DNA of 64,000 nt from Caenimonas koreensis DSM 17982 (GTDB lineage Bacteria; Pseudomonadota; Gammaproteobacteria; Burkholderiales; Burkholderiaceae_C). The position numbers were made by a program, and so were the translations under genes. The first letter of the stretch is position 1. The number at the start of each line of letters is the position of its first letter. The DNA lies in the NCBI RefSeq assembly GCF_009646335.1, contig NZ_WJBU01000011.1:1-64000 (forward strand), written 5' to 3'. Under the pieces are notes generated by a model. It made no database searches. It saw only the letters and a list, made by a program, of their open reading frames with translations, and was not told the DNA's origin. Positions 35,682 through 44,528 of the stretch are shown piece by piece.

Positions 35682-37073
35682 TCAGCGAGTTGCATTGCGC
35701 TTGACAGCGCTGCGTGCTGTGTCGGCAGAGGCCACGATGCAGGGGTTAGGCCCGTCGAGCGGGCGGGCGCCGGCGGGCGCAGACGGGGCGGCAGCGGCCA
35801 TGGTCGCCGATGCACCGGCAGCTGCGGGTGCACCAGCAGCGGCGGGCGCACCGGATGCTGGCGTTGCAGCACGCGATGCAGACGCGCCAGCGCGCGCACC
35901 GCCGCCTGGCCCGTTGCCGCCGCCTGCCGGCCTGTTCAAGTCCAGCACGCGCACGGGTATGCCGTCTTTCTGGATGCGCTGCTGACCGGCGGTGACCACC
36001 ACATCGCCAGCTTGCAGGCCCTCGGTGATCTCGACGCGGCCCGGGCGCCGGATGCCGACTTTGACTTCCACTCGCTGGGCAATCCTGGTGTCCTGGTCAG
36101 GCCCGTCGACAAGCCGGTACACAAACTGGCGGCCGCCCTGCGGCACGATCGCCTCTTCAGGAATGACCTTGGCGTTCTCCCGCTCGCCAAACACAGCCGT
36201 CACCCGCGCGAACATGCCGGGGCGCAGCTGCATGGCGCGGTTGTCGATGCACGCGCGAACACCAACCGAACGCCCGTTTGCATCCACCAGCGGATCGACG
36301 GCCTGCACCACTGCCATGTACTTGCGGCCCGGCTGTGCGTCGAGCTCGACGCGTGCCGTCTGGCCTTTGGCCAGCTTGGTCTGGAAGCGCTCGGGCAGGC
36401 GGAAGTCCACGAACATCGCGGCAAGGTCTTCGATGTTGACAATGTCTGCGCCGTCCTTGAGGTAGTCGCCTACGCTGATCGTGCGGATGCCCGCGATGCC
36501 ATCGAACGGCGCGACGATCTTCAGCCGCGCTGCAGTCGCGCTCGCCAACGCCAGCTTGGCATCGGCTACTTGCAGATTGGCGGCGCTCTCATCGACCGAG
36601 CGCTGGCTGATGAAGCCTTGCGCGACCAGTTCCTGGTTGCGCTTGTGGTTGGCTCGGGCGATAGACAGCTCGGCCTGCGCCTGCTGCACCTGCGCCAGCG
36701 GCAACTGGTCGTCCAGCTGCACCAGCAGCTGGCCGCGCCGGACGCGATCGCCGTCTCGAAAGTTCAGCTTGGTCACCCGGCCGCTCACCTCAGGGCGCAA
36801 GACCACGCTCTGGCGCGAGCGCAGGCTGCCGACCGTCTGCGCGTCGTCGGTCAGCTTCACGAGCTCGACCTTGGCGACTTCCACGGCGGGCGGTCGCGCC
36901 GGGCCCGCTGCACCGCCTGCGCCTGCCGCACCTGCACCTGGCCCGCCCGCTGGCGCACCTGCCGAGACTTCGCCCGCCGGCTTCGACGACTTGTTCTGGT
37001 ACCACCATGCCGCGCCCGAGGCGGCGGCAATGCCGACAACGGCGACCACGGTATAGATTGCTTTGGATGCCAT
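35682..37073 (-). CDS. RND efflux periplasmic adaptor (membrane fusion protein)
   Basis: A 463-residue adaptor with an N-terminal membrane anchor (IYTVVAVVGIAAASGAAWWY) and a lipoyl/barrel-sandwich domain (VVLRPEVSGRVTKLNFRDGD). A coiled-coil hairpin (about 115-180), a second lipoyl half (APFDGIAGIRTISVGDYLKDG) and a beta-barrel domain follow. The last 80 residues are a low-complexity Ala/Gly/Pro tail, unusual in length. It links the RND pump encoded downstream to an outer-membrane channel. The two form a simple two-gene operon; no local regulator is seen. Confidence 0.92.
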   Translation of the reverse strand: MASKAIYTVVAVVGIAAASGAAWWYQNKSSKPAGEVSAGAPAGGPGAGAAGAGGAAGPARPPAVEVAKVELVKLTDDAQTVGSLRSRQSVVLRPEVSGRVTKLNFRDGDRVRRGQLLVQLDDQLPLAQVQQAQAELSIARANHKRNQELVAQGFISQRSVDESAANLQVADAKLALASATAARLKIVAPFDGIAGIRTISVGDYLKDGADIVNIEDLAAMFVDFRLPERFQTKLAKGQTARVELDAQPGRKYMAVVQAVDPLVDANGRSVGVRACIDNRAMQLRPGMFARVTAVFGERENAKVIPEEAIVPQGGRQFVYRLVDGPDQDTRIAQRVEVKVGIRRPGRVEITEGLQAGDVVVTAGQQRIQKDGIPVRVLDLNRPAGGGNGPGGGARAGASASRAATPASGAPAAAGAPAAAGASATMAAAAPSAPAGARPLDGPNPCIVASADTARSAVKRNATR

Positions 37074-37223
37074 GAATACTGCCTGCCAGACGACGCGCGT
37101 GCGGCAACGGGTGATGGGGGATACCGACCCGGCAATGTATCAGCCGCTTACGAAACGCGACATTCGCAATCCCCCTTACTGACGCGGGGAGGTTGCCTCG
37201 ATGCGACGCGCTTTACCCTTGAT

Positions 37224-37685
37224 TTACACAGGCGCCGCGCGACGGCCCAGCGCCACTTCTACGCCCAGGTTGGCCAGCACATCCGCACGCTCGTTGCCCG
37301 GATCGCCATCGTGGCCGCGCACCCAGCGCCACTCGATCTTGTGGCCGCTTTCGCGCACCAGCGCATCGAGCTGCTGCCACAGGTCCACATTCTTGACGGG
37401 CTCCTTGGCCGCTGTGCGCCAGCCGCGGGCCTTCCAGCCCGGCAGCCATTCGGTCATGCCCTTGAGCACGTACTGGCTGTCCACGTGAAGCGTGATGGCG
37501 CACGGCCGCTTCAGGGCCTGCAGCGCCTGGATCACGGCCATCATTTCCATGCGGTTGTTGGTGGTCTCGCGCTCGCCGCCATACAGCTCTTTTTCAGTGG
37601 CGCCCGACTTGAGCAGGACGCCCCAGCCCCCCGGACCAGGGTTGCCCTTGCAGGCGCCGTCCGTGTAGATCTCGACAGGATTCAA
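37224..37685 (-). CDS. rnhA: Ribonuclease HI
   Basis: A 153-residue RNase HI (E. coli 155 residues), which cuts the RNA strand of RNA-DNA hybrids. The acidic catalytic residues are in [34 protein letters not shown] and GDPGNERAD. The start is TTG at 37685, overlapping the TGA of the upstream methyltransferase (TTGA); no ATG exists in the right place. The overlap indicates translational coupling with that methyltransferase, an arrangement common in betaproteobacteria. Confidence 0.95.
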   Translation of the reverse strand: MNPVEIYTDGACKGNPGPGGWGVLLKSGATEKELYGGERETTNNRMEMMAVIQALQALKRPCAITLHVDSQYVLKGMTEWLPGWKARGWRTAAKEPVKNVDLWQQLDALVRESGHKIEWRWVRGHDGDPGNERADVLANLGVEVALGRRAAPV

Positions 37686-38482
37686 ACGTGTTCTTCCAGG
37701 TAAGTAGGGCGCCGCTGCCGGTTCGCGATGGGAACTGGCGCGGTCGGGATGCCGGCAGGCGACTTCCACGCCTTGCCGATGAGTTTGATGCCGCGCACGC
37801 GCTTGACGGCAACGATGAAATACACGGCGCCAAATATGGGCCACCATTTCTCGCCGATCCTGTCCACCCATTGGGTGCGATCGAGCCACTTCTCGCTCTT
37901 CATGGAGGGGCGGTAGCAGCCAAACGTGCCTGACTCGACCTCGAAGCTGAGCAGGCGCAACCAGTCGCGCAGCCGCCAGTAGCCGATGAATTCGCCCGCG
38001 TCGGGCAGGAACAGTTCGCCAAAGCCTAGCCGCCGGTACAGGTGGGCGCGCCGCTGGCGCAGGCCCCACAGGCTTGCGGGGTTCAGGCAGCAGATGATGA
38101 CTTTGCCCTCAGGCACCAGCACCCGCTCGACTTCGCGCAGCGTGGCGTGCGGATCGGCATTGAGCTCGAGCGAATGCGGCAGCACAACGAGATCGAGGCT
38201 GTTTTCCTCAAAGGGCAGCGCCGCGAAATCCGTGACGATGGACGGCTTGGCAAAGGGCATCCTGCCCTCTTCTTCCCCATCCCCCGCGTGTTGCAGCGCG
38301 AGCCACTTGTGCGGCATGCGATTGTGTTCGAGCGTGTCGAGCAGCGGCATGCCCAGCTGCAGCGCGTGATAGCCAAAGATGTCGCCGACCGAGCGCTCGA
38401 ACTCGGCCCGCTCCCAGGCCAGCAAGTAGCGCCCGGGCGGGGTTTCAAACCACTGCTGCATTCCTATAATCGGGTCGCTCAT
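37682..38482 (-). CDS. Class I SAM-dependent methyltransferase
   Basis: A 266-residue methyltransferase-fold protein. After an N-terminal part ([20 protein letters not shown]) it has [20 protein letters not shown], matching the acidic loop and motif III region of the ubiquinone/menaquinone-type fold, and [20 protein letters not shown]. The usual glycine-rich motif I is weak, so the substrate and even activity are uncertain. The family usually sits between gloB and rnhA in related genomes; gloB is missing here. It is divergent from mltD, with 153 bases between starts. Confidence 0.8.
   Translation of the reverse strand: MSDPIIGMQQWFETPPGRYLLAWERAEFERSVGDIFGYHALQLGMPLLDTLEHNRMPHKWLALQHAGDGEEEGRMPFAKPSIVTDFAALPFEENSLDLVVLPHSLELNADPHATLREVERVLVPEGKVIICCLNPASLWGLRQRRAHLYRRLGFGELFLPDAGEFIGYWRLRDWLRLLSFEVESGTFGCYRPSMKSEKWLDRTQWVDRIGEKWWPIFGAVYFIVAVKRVRGIKLIGKAWKSPAGIPTAPVPIANRQRRPTYLEEHV
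38443..38470 (+). promoter_or_regulatory. Candidate promoter for mltD inside the divergent gene
   Basis: TTTCAA (38443-38448), a 16-base spacer and a consensus TATAAT (38465-38470) read toward mltD. They lie within the first codons of the divergent methyltransferase gene, 165 bases before the mltD start. Confidence 0.3.
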
Positions 38483-38635
38483 GAGTTGTGGCCCGCTGGC
38501 GGCCCTCCAGCAGCGATTCTAGTCAGCAGTGCGCCGCACAATTTGACACAGGCGCAAAGCGGTAAAGTGCAGCGACCGCGGGAACCCCGCCACCGGCTGG
38601 CTGATCCATCTGGCCCAACGGAAGAACAAATACTG

Positions 38636-40186
38636 ATGAAGCTTTACCTCGCGGGACTCGCGCTGTGCCTCTTGATGGCCGGCTGCGCCACCCCTCCACC
38701 GGCTGCCGAGGCATCCGCGTCTGCCAAACCCGTCACGGCGCAATCCGGGCCCACACGCCCAGCGTCGATCCAGTCCGTCATCCCGAGCGGCCCGCTCGAC
38801 CCCATCACCGCCGCCGAGGCCACCTCGCGCGGCGTCGCATTCATGCAGCCGCCCACCGACCTGTGGGACCGCATCCGTCGCGGCTTCAAGATGCAGAACC
38901 TCGACACGGACCTCGTGCGCCAGCAAGAGCAGTTCTACGCCAGCCGGCCCGACTACATGCAGCGCATGACCGAGCGCTCGCGCAAGTACCTGTTCCACAT
39001 CGTCGAGGAGCTTGAGCGCCGCGACATGCCGACCGAGCTGGCACTGCTGCCCTTCATCGAAAGCGCGTTCAACCCGCAGGCTGTCTCCAGCGCGCGAGCC
39101 GCCGGCATGTGGCAGTTCATGCCCGCGACCGGCACGCACTTCGAGCTCAAGCAGAACGTGTTTCGCGATGACCGGCGCGATGTGCTCGCCTCCACCCGCG
39201 CCGCGCTCGACTACCTGCAAAAGCTCTACGGCATGTTCGGCGACTGGCACCTGGCGCTGGCCGCCTACAACTGGGGCGAAGGCAGTGTCGGCCGTGCGAT
39301 AGCCAAGAACCAGCGGCTGGGCCTGCGCACGTCGTACACCGACCTGAACATGCCCAACGAGACGCGCTTTTACGTGCCCAAGCTGCAGGCTGTGAAGAAC
39401 ATCGTTGCCAACCCGGAGCAGTTTCGCGCCGAGCTGCCCTTCATCGGCAACCACCCTTACTTCCAGACCGTGACCGTCGAGCGCGATATCGACGTGGCGC
39501 TCGCGGCGAGTCTGGCCGACGTGTCGCTGGAGGACTTCAAGGCGCTGAATCCGTCGATGAACCGGCCCGTGATCCTGGCGGCAGGCACACCGCAAATTCT
39601 GCTGCCATGGGACAACGCAACCATCTTCAAGCGCAACTTCGAGGCGCACACGGCAGGCCAGTACGCGAGCTGGACGGCATGGAGCGCACCCGCCACCATG
39701 AGTTCGTCCGAGGCCGCCAAACGGGTTGGCATGAGTGAGGCCGACCTGCGCAGCATCAACAACATTCCGCCGCGCATGCTGATCAAGGCGGGCTCGGTGC
39801 TGATCGTGCCGCGCTCGGCCAAGAACAACGATGACGTCGCCAGCCACGTCGCGGACAACGGCCAGCTCAGCCTGCAGCCCGAGCAGGTCACGCGCAAGAC
39901 GACGGTGAAGGCCGGCAAACGCGACACGATCACAACCATCGCCCGCCGCCACAGGCTCAACCCGATGCAGGTCGCCGAATGGAACAGCATGGGCGCCAAC
40001 GCCGCGCTGCATGCGGGCCAGCAGGTGGTGGTGTACCTGCCTGTGCGGGTGGCAGCGCCCGGTGCAGGCCGGGCCAGCGCCAGGTCGCACAGCGTGCGCC
40101 GCACCAGTGCTGCCAAGCCCGCCCTCCGGCGAGCGACCAAGGCGCCGGCAAGGGCGCCTTCCAAGGCCCCCGCCAAGCGGCGCTGA
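38636..40186 (+). CDS. mltD: Membrane-bound lytic murein transglycosylase D
   Basis: A 516-residue lipoprotein. The lipobox LMAGC puts the acylated Cys at residue 17. The SLT domain has the catalytic Glu at about 142 in LLPFIESAFNPQAVSSARA, followed by GMWQFMPATG and AYNWGEGSVGRAI. A LysM-like segment (about 425-475) and a basic Ala/Arg/Lys-rich tail follow, suggesting peptidoglycan binding. It cleaves glycan strands to 1,6-anhydro-muropeptides at the inner face of the outer membrane. The ATG at 38636 is followed directly by the signal sequence. Confidence 0.93.
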   Translation: MKLYLAGLALCLLMAGCATPPPAAEASASAKPVTAQSGPTRPASIQSVIPSGPLDPITAAEATSRGVAFMQPPTDLWDRIRRGFKMQNLDTDLVRQQEQFYASRPDYMQRMTERSRKYLFHIVEELERRDMPTELALLPFIESAFNPQAVSSARAAGMWQFMPATGTHFELKQNVFRDDRRDVLASTRAALDYLQKLYGMFGDWHLALAAYNWGEGSVGRAIAKNQRLGLRTSYTDLNMPNETRFYVPKLQAVKNIVANPEQFRAELPFIGNHPYFQTVTVERDIDVALAASLADVSLEDFKALNPSMNRPVILAAGTPQILLPWDNATIFKRNFEAHTAGQYASWTAWSAPATMSSSEAAKRVGMSEADLRSINNIPPRMLIKAGSVLIVPRSAKNNDDVASHVADNGQLSLQPEQVTRKTTVKAGKRDTITTIARRHRLNPMQVAEWNSMGANAALHAGQQVVVYLPVRVAAPGAGRASARSHSVRRTSAAKPALRRATKAPARAPSKAPAKRR

Positions 40187-40208
40187 GCGCACCGCGCTCA
40201 GAGCTTTT
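40183..40208 (+). terminator. Terminator of mltD
   Basis: CTGAGCGC (40183-40190) and GCGCTCAG (40194-40201) form a perfect 8-bp stem with loop ACC, followed by AGCTTTTC. It lies across the mltD stop and the 11-base gap to the convergent ABC permease gene. Confidence 0.65.
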
Positions 40209-41037
40209 CGGTCTGGCCAGTGCGCGGCTGCCACTTCATCAGCCGCTTCTCGATGCGCCCGACGATGCCGTCGAGCACCAGCGCGCAGGCGGTGAGCACG
40301 ACGATGCCGGCGAATACCGTGTTCACGTCGAACGTGCCCTCGGCCTGCAAGATGAGGTAGCCCACCCCGCGCGCTGAGCCCAGGTATTCGCCCACCACCG
40401 CGCCCACAAACGCCAGCCCCACGGACGTGTGCAGGCTGGAGAACACCCAGCTGGTGGCGCTCGGCAGGTACACCGTGCGCAGCAGCTGTTTGCGGTTGGC
40501 GCCTAGCATTCGCGCGTTGGCCAGCACGACGGGGCTGACTTCCTTCACGCCCTGGTAGACGTTGAAGAAGACGATGAAGAACACGAGCGTGACGGCCAGC
40601 GCCACCTTGCTCCAGATGCCCAGGCCGAACCACATCGCAAAGATCGGCGCCAGGATCACGCGGGGCATCGAATTCGCGGCCTTGATGTACGGGTCGAGAA
40701 TGGCGCTCGCCGTTGGCGCGAGCGCGAGCCACAAGCCAAAGCCCAGCCCCAGCAGCGTGCCGAACGCGAACGCCAGCACCGTCTCCATCAACGTGATGCC
40801 CAGGTGGATGTAGATATCAGCGCGGCCTGCCAAGCCTTCCGGAAAGAGCGCATTCGGCGCAATGCTCCACGGCATGAACCACGACCACACGCGCCCCGCC
40901 ACCTTGACCGGCTCGCCCAGGAAGAATGCCGTCTGCTCGTCACGCGTGAAGCCGTGCCAGGCGAGCAGCGTGACGACGAGCAGGCCGACTTGCCAGTAAC
41001 GCAGGTTGCGGCTCGACGGCTTGAGCGACGCGAACAT
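40198..41037 (-). CDS. ABC transporter permease (NitT/TauT family)
   Basis: A 279-residue inner-membrane permease with about six helices and the EAA loop NVYQGVKEVSPVVLANARMLGA near the middle. This is typical of nitrate/taurine/sulfonate/thiamine-precursor importers. It is the last of a three-gene operon with the ATPase (3-base gap) and the binding protein. The substrate is not evident; SsuC, TauC and THI5-type permeases share this form. Confidence 0.9.
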   Translation of the reverse strand: MFASLKPSSRNLRYWQVGLLVVTLLAWHGFTRDEQTAFFLGEPVKVAGRVWSWFMPWSIAPNALFPEGLAGRADIYIHLGITLMETVLAFAFGTLLGLGFGLWLALAPTASAILDPYIKAANSMPRVILAPIFAMWFGLGIWSKVALAVTLVFFIVFFNVYQGVKEVSPVVLANARMLGANRKQLLRTVYLPSATSWVFSSLHTSVGLAFVGAVVGEYLGSARGVGYLILQAEGTFDVNTVFAGIVVLTACALVLDGIVGRIEKRLMKWQPRTGQTEKL

Positions 41038-41040
41038 GGC

Positions 41041-41937
41041 TTATGCCACCTTCTTCAATTGCTGCGCATAGCCCTTGAGCACTTCTTCGCGCAGCACATC
41101 CCAGATCTGTTTGTGCAATTCGACAAAGCGTGGATGCGTGCGCACCTCGGCCACATCACGCGGGCGCGGCAAGTCGATCGTGAATTCACCAATGGGATGC
41201 GTGGCCGGGCCGGCGGAGAGCACCACCACTCTGTCGCTCATTGCAATAGCTTCGTCGAGATCGTGCGTAATAAATAGCACCGCTTTCCGTACTTGTTGAC
41301 CCCCGGCCGCTGCGCGGCCACCCCCCGAGGGGGTTCGCTCCGGGCTAGGGGCGGCCCGTCGCCCTTCGCTCCCCGCCGCCCACAGCGCCAGCACTTCGTT
41401 TTCCATCAGCTGGCGCGTCTGTATGTCGAGCGCGCTGAAGGGCTCGTCCATCAGCACGATGTCGGGGTCGAGCGCGAGCACCTGTGCCAGGGCGATGCGC
41501 TTGCGCATGCCGCCTGACAGCTGGTGCGGATAGCGGTCGCCGAAGTCGCTCAGGCCCACGCGATCGAGCCACGATTGCGCCAGCGCGCGAGCCTCGCCAT
41601 CCGGCATGCCCCGGTATTGCAGGCCGACCATCACGTTGTCGATGGCGCTGCGCCACGGCATCAGCGCTTCGGTCTGGAACATGTAGCCGGCGCGCCGGTT
41701 GATGCCCTGCAGCTTCTCGCCGAAAACGCGCACGTCACCGGCGGAGGCATCAAGCAGCCCCGCACCAATATTCAGCAACGTGGATTTGCCGCAGCCCGTG
41801 GGGCCGACGACCGACACAAACTCGCCAGCCGCAATACGCAGCGTGGTTTTCGCGACGGCTGTGTACCGCTGCGCCGGGTTGTCCGGCGACTGGAAGGTGA
41901 CGGTGATGTCGTCGAGTTCGAGGGCGTAGGCCGACAC
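41041..41937 (-). CDS. ABC transporter ATP-binding protein (NitT/TauT family) with 28-residue insertion
   Basis: A 298-residue ATPase with Walker A GPTGCGKST (45-53), signature LSGGMRKRIALAQ (140-152), Walker B DIVLMDEP (159-166) and H-loop FITHD (222-226). Relatives have about 30 residues from Walker B to the H-loop; here a Gly/Ala/Arg-rich stretch of about 28 residues (189-216) is added. It is encoded by palindromic DNA at 41290-41373. All catalytic motifs are intact, so the protein may still work. It energises import with the permease and binding protein on either side. Confidence 0.92.
   Translation of the reverse strand: MSAYALELDDITVTFQSPDNPAQRYTAVAKTTLRIAAGEFVSVVGPTGCGKSTLLNIGAGLLDASAGDVRVFGEKLQGINRRAGYMFQTEALMPWRSAIDNVMVGLQYRGMPDGEARALAQSWLDRVGLSDFGDRYPHQLSGGMRKRIALAQVLALDPDIVLMDEPFSALDIQTRQLMENEVLALWAAGSEGRRAAPSPERTPSGGGRAAAGGQQVRKAVLFITHDLDEAIAMSDRVVVLSAGPATHPIGEFTIDLPRPRDVAEVRTHPRFVELHKQIWDVLREEVLKGYAQQLKKVA
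41290..41373. repeat. REP-like palindromic element inserted in frame in the ABC ATPase gene
   Basis: The stretch contains two hairpins: GGCCGC-TGC-GCGGCC (41305-41319) and CCCCC-CGA-GGGGG (41321-41333). After these comes a GC-rich run. Length 84 bases equals 28 codons, so the frame is kept. The palindromic style resembles intergenic repeats common in Comamonadaceae genomes; that similarity is from memory and has not been tested. Confidence 0.65.
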
Positions 41938-41940
41938 GCT

Positions 41941-42987
41941 TCAGGCCTTGAAGCGTTCCTTGGCGCGGCGCGCAAATTCATTCGTGTAGGTCTTGCCGAG
42001 CTCGATCTTGTCGGCCTTGATGCTCGGCTCGAAACTCGCCAGCGCCTTCAGCGCGGTGCGCGTGCCTTCTTCGGGCATCACGCCGTCAAGCGCAATGGCC
42101 TCGCGCACCTTGTTGAACGAGGCGAGATAGAGCGCGCGGTCGCCCAGCAGATACGACTCGGGCACGGTCTTGATGATGTCGCTGGGGCCAGCCGTCTGCA
42201 GCCACTTGAGGCCATGCACGATGGCATTGGCGAGTGCCTGGCAGGTATTGGGGTTGGCCTTGACGAAATCGGCCTGGACATAGAAGCACGCTGCAGGCAT
42301 CGGGCCGCCGAAGACTTCGAGCGTGCCCTTGAGCGTGCGGGTATCGCTGACGATCTTCACGTCACCCTTTTGCTCGAGCATCGTCATCACCGGATCGGTG
42401 TTGCTCATCGCGTCGATCTGGCCCGAACGCAGCGCAGCGAGCGCGCCCGCAGCCGTGCCCACACCCACATAACTCACGTCAGCCGCCTTGATGCCCGCGC
42501 GGGACAGCACGAGGTTGGCGACCATGTTGGTGGACGAACCGGGCGCGGACACGCCGATCTTCTTGCCCTTGAGGTCAGCGAGCGACTTGTAGTTGGGCAT
42601 CGCCTTGGTTGAAATGCCCATGGCGATCTGCGGTGCGCGGCCCATCAGCACGATTGACTGGATGTGCTGATTCTTGCTTTGCATGTTGATGGTGTGCTCA
42701 TACGCGCCACTCACCACGTCGGCCGAGCCGCCCACCAGCGCCTGCAGTGCCTTGGCACCCCCTGCAAAATCGGAAATCTCAACGTCGAGGCCCTCGGCCT
42801 TGAAGTAGCCGAGCTGCTCCGAAATCGTGAGGGGAAGGTAGTAAAAAGCCGCCTTGCCGCCTACGGCAATCGCCAGCTTGGTCTTCTCGAGTTTGGGCTG
42901 CGCGCGCAAGGCGGGCGCAGCGACGCATGCTGCGGCCAGCGCCGCTGCCGACGTGAACACACGCCGGGTCAGAAGAGTTGTTTTCAT
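41941..42987 (-). CDS. ABC transporter substrate-binding protein (NMT1/THI5/SsuA-like)
   Basis: A 348-residue periplasmic binding protein. The signal region TRRVFTSAAALAAACVAAPALRAQ contains twin arginines, so export by Tat is possible. The mature part starts KTKLAIAVGGKAAFYYLPL and has GYFKAEGLDVEISDFAGGAKALQALVGGSADV, the signature of the NMT1/THI5 fold that binds sulfonates, nitrate or pyrimidine precursors. The ligand cannot be named. It is the first gene of the importer operon; the ATPase follows after 3 bases. Confidence 0.9.
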   Translation of the reverse strand: MKTTLLTRRVFTSAAALAAACVAAPALRAQPKLEKTKLAIAVGGKAAFYYLPLTISEQLGYFKAEGLDVEISDFAGGAKALQALVGGSADVVSGAYEHTINMQSKNQHIQSIVLMGRAPQIAMGISTKAMPNYKSLADLKGKKIGVSAPGSSTNMVANLVLSRAGIKAADVSYVGVGTAAGALAALRSGQIDAMSNTDPVMTMLEQKGDVKIVSDTRTLKGTLEVFGGPMPAACFYVQADFVKANPNTCQALANAIVHGLKWLQTAGPSDIIKTVPESYLLGDRALYLASFNKVREAIALDGVMPEEGTRTALKALASFEPSIKADKIELGKTYTNEFARRAKERFKA

Positions 42988-43072
42988 TGTGCAGAGCCTC
43001 TCTGTGAACTGCTTCGCAGGTTAGCCAGAGAGGGCCAAAACCGCATCGGGAACATCCCGTGCGGGTTTTTAC

Positions 43073-43492
43073 TCACCGATAGCCGATGAACAGAATGGCG
43101 ATATTGACGGCCAGCGCCAGCGTCCAGATGCCCGTTCGGATGCTGGACAAGCCGGCGATGTACATCGCTATGTAGATGACGCGCAAGGTCACGAAGACGA
43201 CCGACAGGATGTCGAGCGAGGTCTGCGGCGTTCCCAATTGATGAGCAATCACCACCGCGCCGATGAAGAACGGCAGCGCCTCGAACGTGTTGGACTGCGC
43301 CGCGTTGGCGCGGGCGTGCCAGTCGGTCTGTTTTGCCAGCCAGACACGAGGGTTGTCGTTGTCGTAGCCGCCCTGGCGGCGCGGCTTGCCGAAGCCGGCT
43401 GACTTGGCAAAGCCTGCACAGATGAACGGCAGCATCGCCGCAATGAAGACACACCAGTAAGCAATCGTGAAGTGCGCGCTGGGCAAGGCCAT
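43073..43492 (-). CDS. MAPEG-family membrane protein
   Basis: A 139-residue protein with four hydrophobic helices and the conserved segment RANAAQSNTFEALPFFIGAV, which matches the Arg/Asn/Glu motif of MAPEG (membrane-associated eicosanoid/glutathione metabolism) proteins. Eukaryotic members conjugate or isomerise with glutathione; the function of bacterial members is mostly unknown. It lies 48 bases downstream of recR on the same strand. Confidence 0.85.
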   Translation of the reverse strand: MALPSAHFTIAYWCVFIAAMLPFICAGFAKSAGFGKPRRQGGYDNDNPRVWLAKQTDWHARANAAQSNTFEALPFFIGAVVIAHQLGTPQTSLDILSVVFVTLRVIYIAMYIAGLSSIRTGIWTLALAVNIAILFIGYR

Positions 43493-43540
43493 CTCTAGGT
43501 GTTCCTTTTGTTTTCGTAGGTCTTTTTTTTGAGGCAGGCG

Positions 43541-44131
43541 CTACCTGCGGTCGACCATCGCGTGGGCGATGGTGCCCAGATCGACGTATTCGAGTTCGCT
43601 GCCCGCGGGCACACCGCGCGCGAGCCGCGTGACCTTCAGGCCGCGCGCCTTCAGTGCTTCGGCGATCACGTGCGCGGTGGCTTCACCTTCGGCCGTGAAG
43701 TTGGTGGCCAGGATCACTTCCTGCACGAGGCCGCTTGTCGCGCGATCGAACAGCTTCGCCAGGCCGATGTCGTTCGGGCCGATTCCGTCGAGCGGGCTGA
43801 GTTTGCCCATCAGCACGAAATACAAACCCCTGTAGGCCGACGTGCGCTCCACTGCCGCCTGATCGGCCGGTGTTTCCACCACGCACAGCTTGCTCGCGTC
43901 ACGCGAGGGGTCGAGGCATGTCTGGCAGATCTCGCTCTCCGTGAAGGTGTGGCAGCGGGCGCAATGCCTGATCTGCGTGGATGCCTGCTGCAGCGCCTGC
44001 GCCAGCACCTGCGCGCCGGCACGGTCGTGCTGCAGCAAGTGAAACGCCATGCGCGATGCCGACTTGACGCCCACGCCGGGCAGACGGCGCAGCCCTTCTA
44101 TCAGTGCGTTGAGCGAGTTGTTGTCGGCCAT
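43541..44131 (-). CDS. recR: Recombination mediator RecR
   Basis: A 196-residue protein (E. coli 201). It has an N-terminal helix-hairpin-helix ([20 protein letters not shown]), a four-Cys zinc finger ([16 protein letters not shown]) and a TOPRIM domain ([16 protein letters not shown]). RecR acts with RecO and RecF to load RecA on SSB-coated gaps. It is the last gene of the conserved dnaX-ybaB-recR operon and starts 19 bases after the ybaB stop. Confidence 0.96.
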   Translation of the reverse strand: MADNNSLNALIEGLRRLPGVGVKSASRMAFHLLQHDRAGAQVLAQALQQASTQIRHCARCHTFTESEICQTCLDPSRDASKLCVVETPADQAAVERTSAYRGLYFVLMGKLSPLDGIGPNDIGLAKLFDRATSGLVQEVILATNFTAEGEATAHVIAEALKARGLKVTRLARGVPAGSELEYVDLGTIAHAMVDRR

Positions 44132-44150
44132 GAGGCTGCTTGCAAGCCGC

Positions 44151-44480
44151 TCAGAACGGCAGCTTGCCGGCCATGCCGGGCATACCGGCGGTGATCTTGC
44201 CGAGCTTCTCGTTCGAGGTTTCCTCGGCCTTGCGCACAGCGTCGTTCATCGCGGCGGCAATAAGGTCTTCGAGCATGTCTTTCTCATCGACCACCACCAG
44301 GCTCGGGTCGATCGTGATGCGCTTGACCTGGTGCTTGCACGTCATCGTGACCTTAACCAGGCCCGAGCCCGATTCACCGGTCACATCGATAAAAGCGAGT
44401 TCATCCTGCGCCTTCTTGAGGTTGTCCTGCATCGCCTGGGCCTGCTTCATGAGGCCGGCGAGTTGTCCCTTGTTGAACAT
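44151..44480 (-). CDS. ybaB: YbaB/EbfC-family nucleoid-associated protein
   Basis: A 109-residue protein of the YbaB/EbfC family: [20 protein letters not shown] start, central [19 protein letters not shown] and [16 protein letters not shown] helix. It is a dimeric DNA-binding protein of the nucleoid and is conserved between dnaX and recR. Confidence 0.95.
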   Translation of the reverse strand: MFNKGQLAGLMKQAQAMQDNLKKAQDELAFIDVTGESGSGLVKVTMTCKHQVKRITIDPSLVVVDEKDMLEDLIAAAMNDAVRKAEETSNEKLGKITAGMPGMAGKLPF

Positions 44481-44528
44481 GAGAAATCCTTTCGAATGAA
44501 TTCTGTAAGAGCTGCGAAGGGCGCCGCG

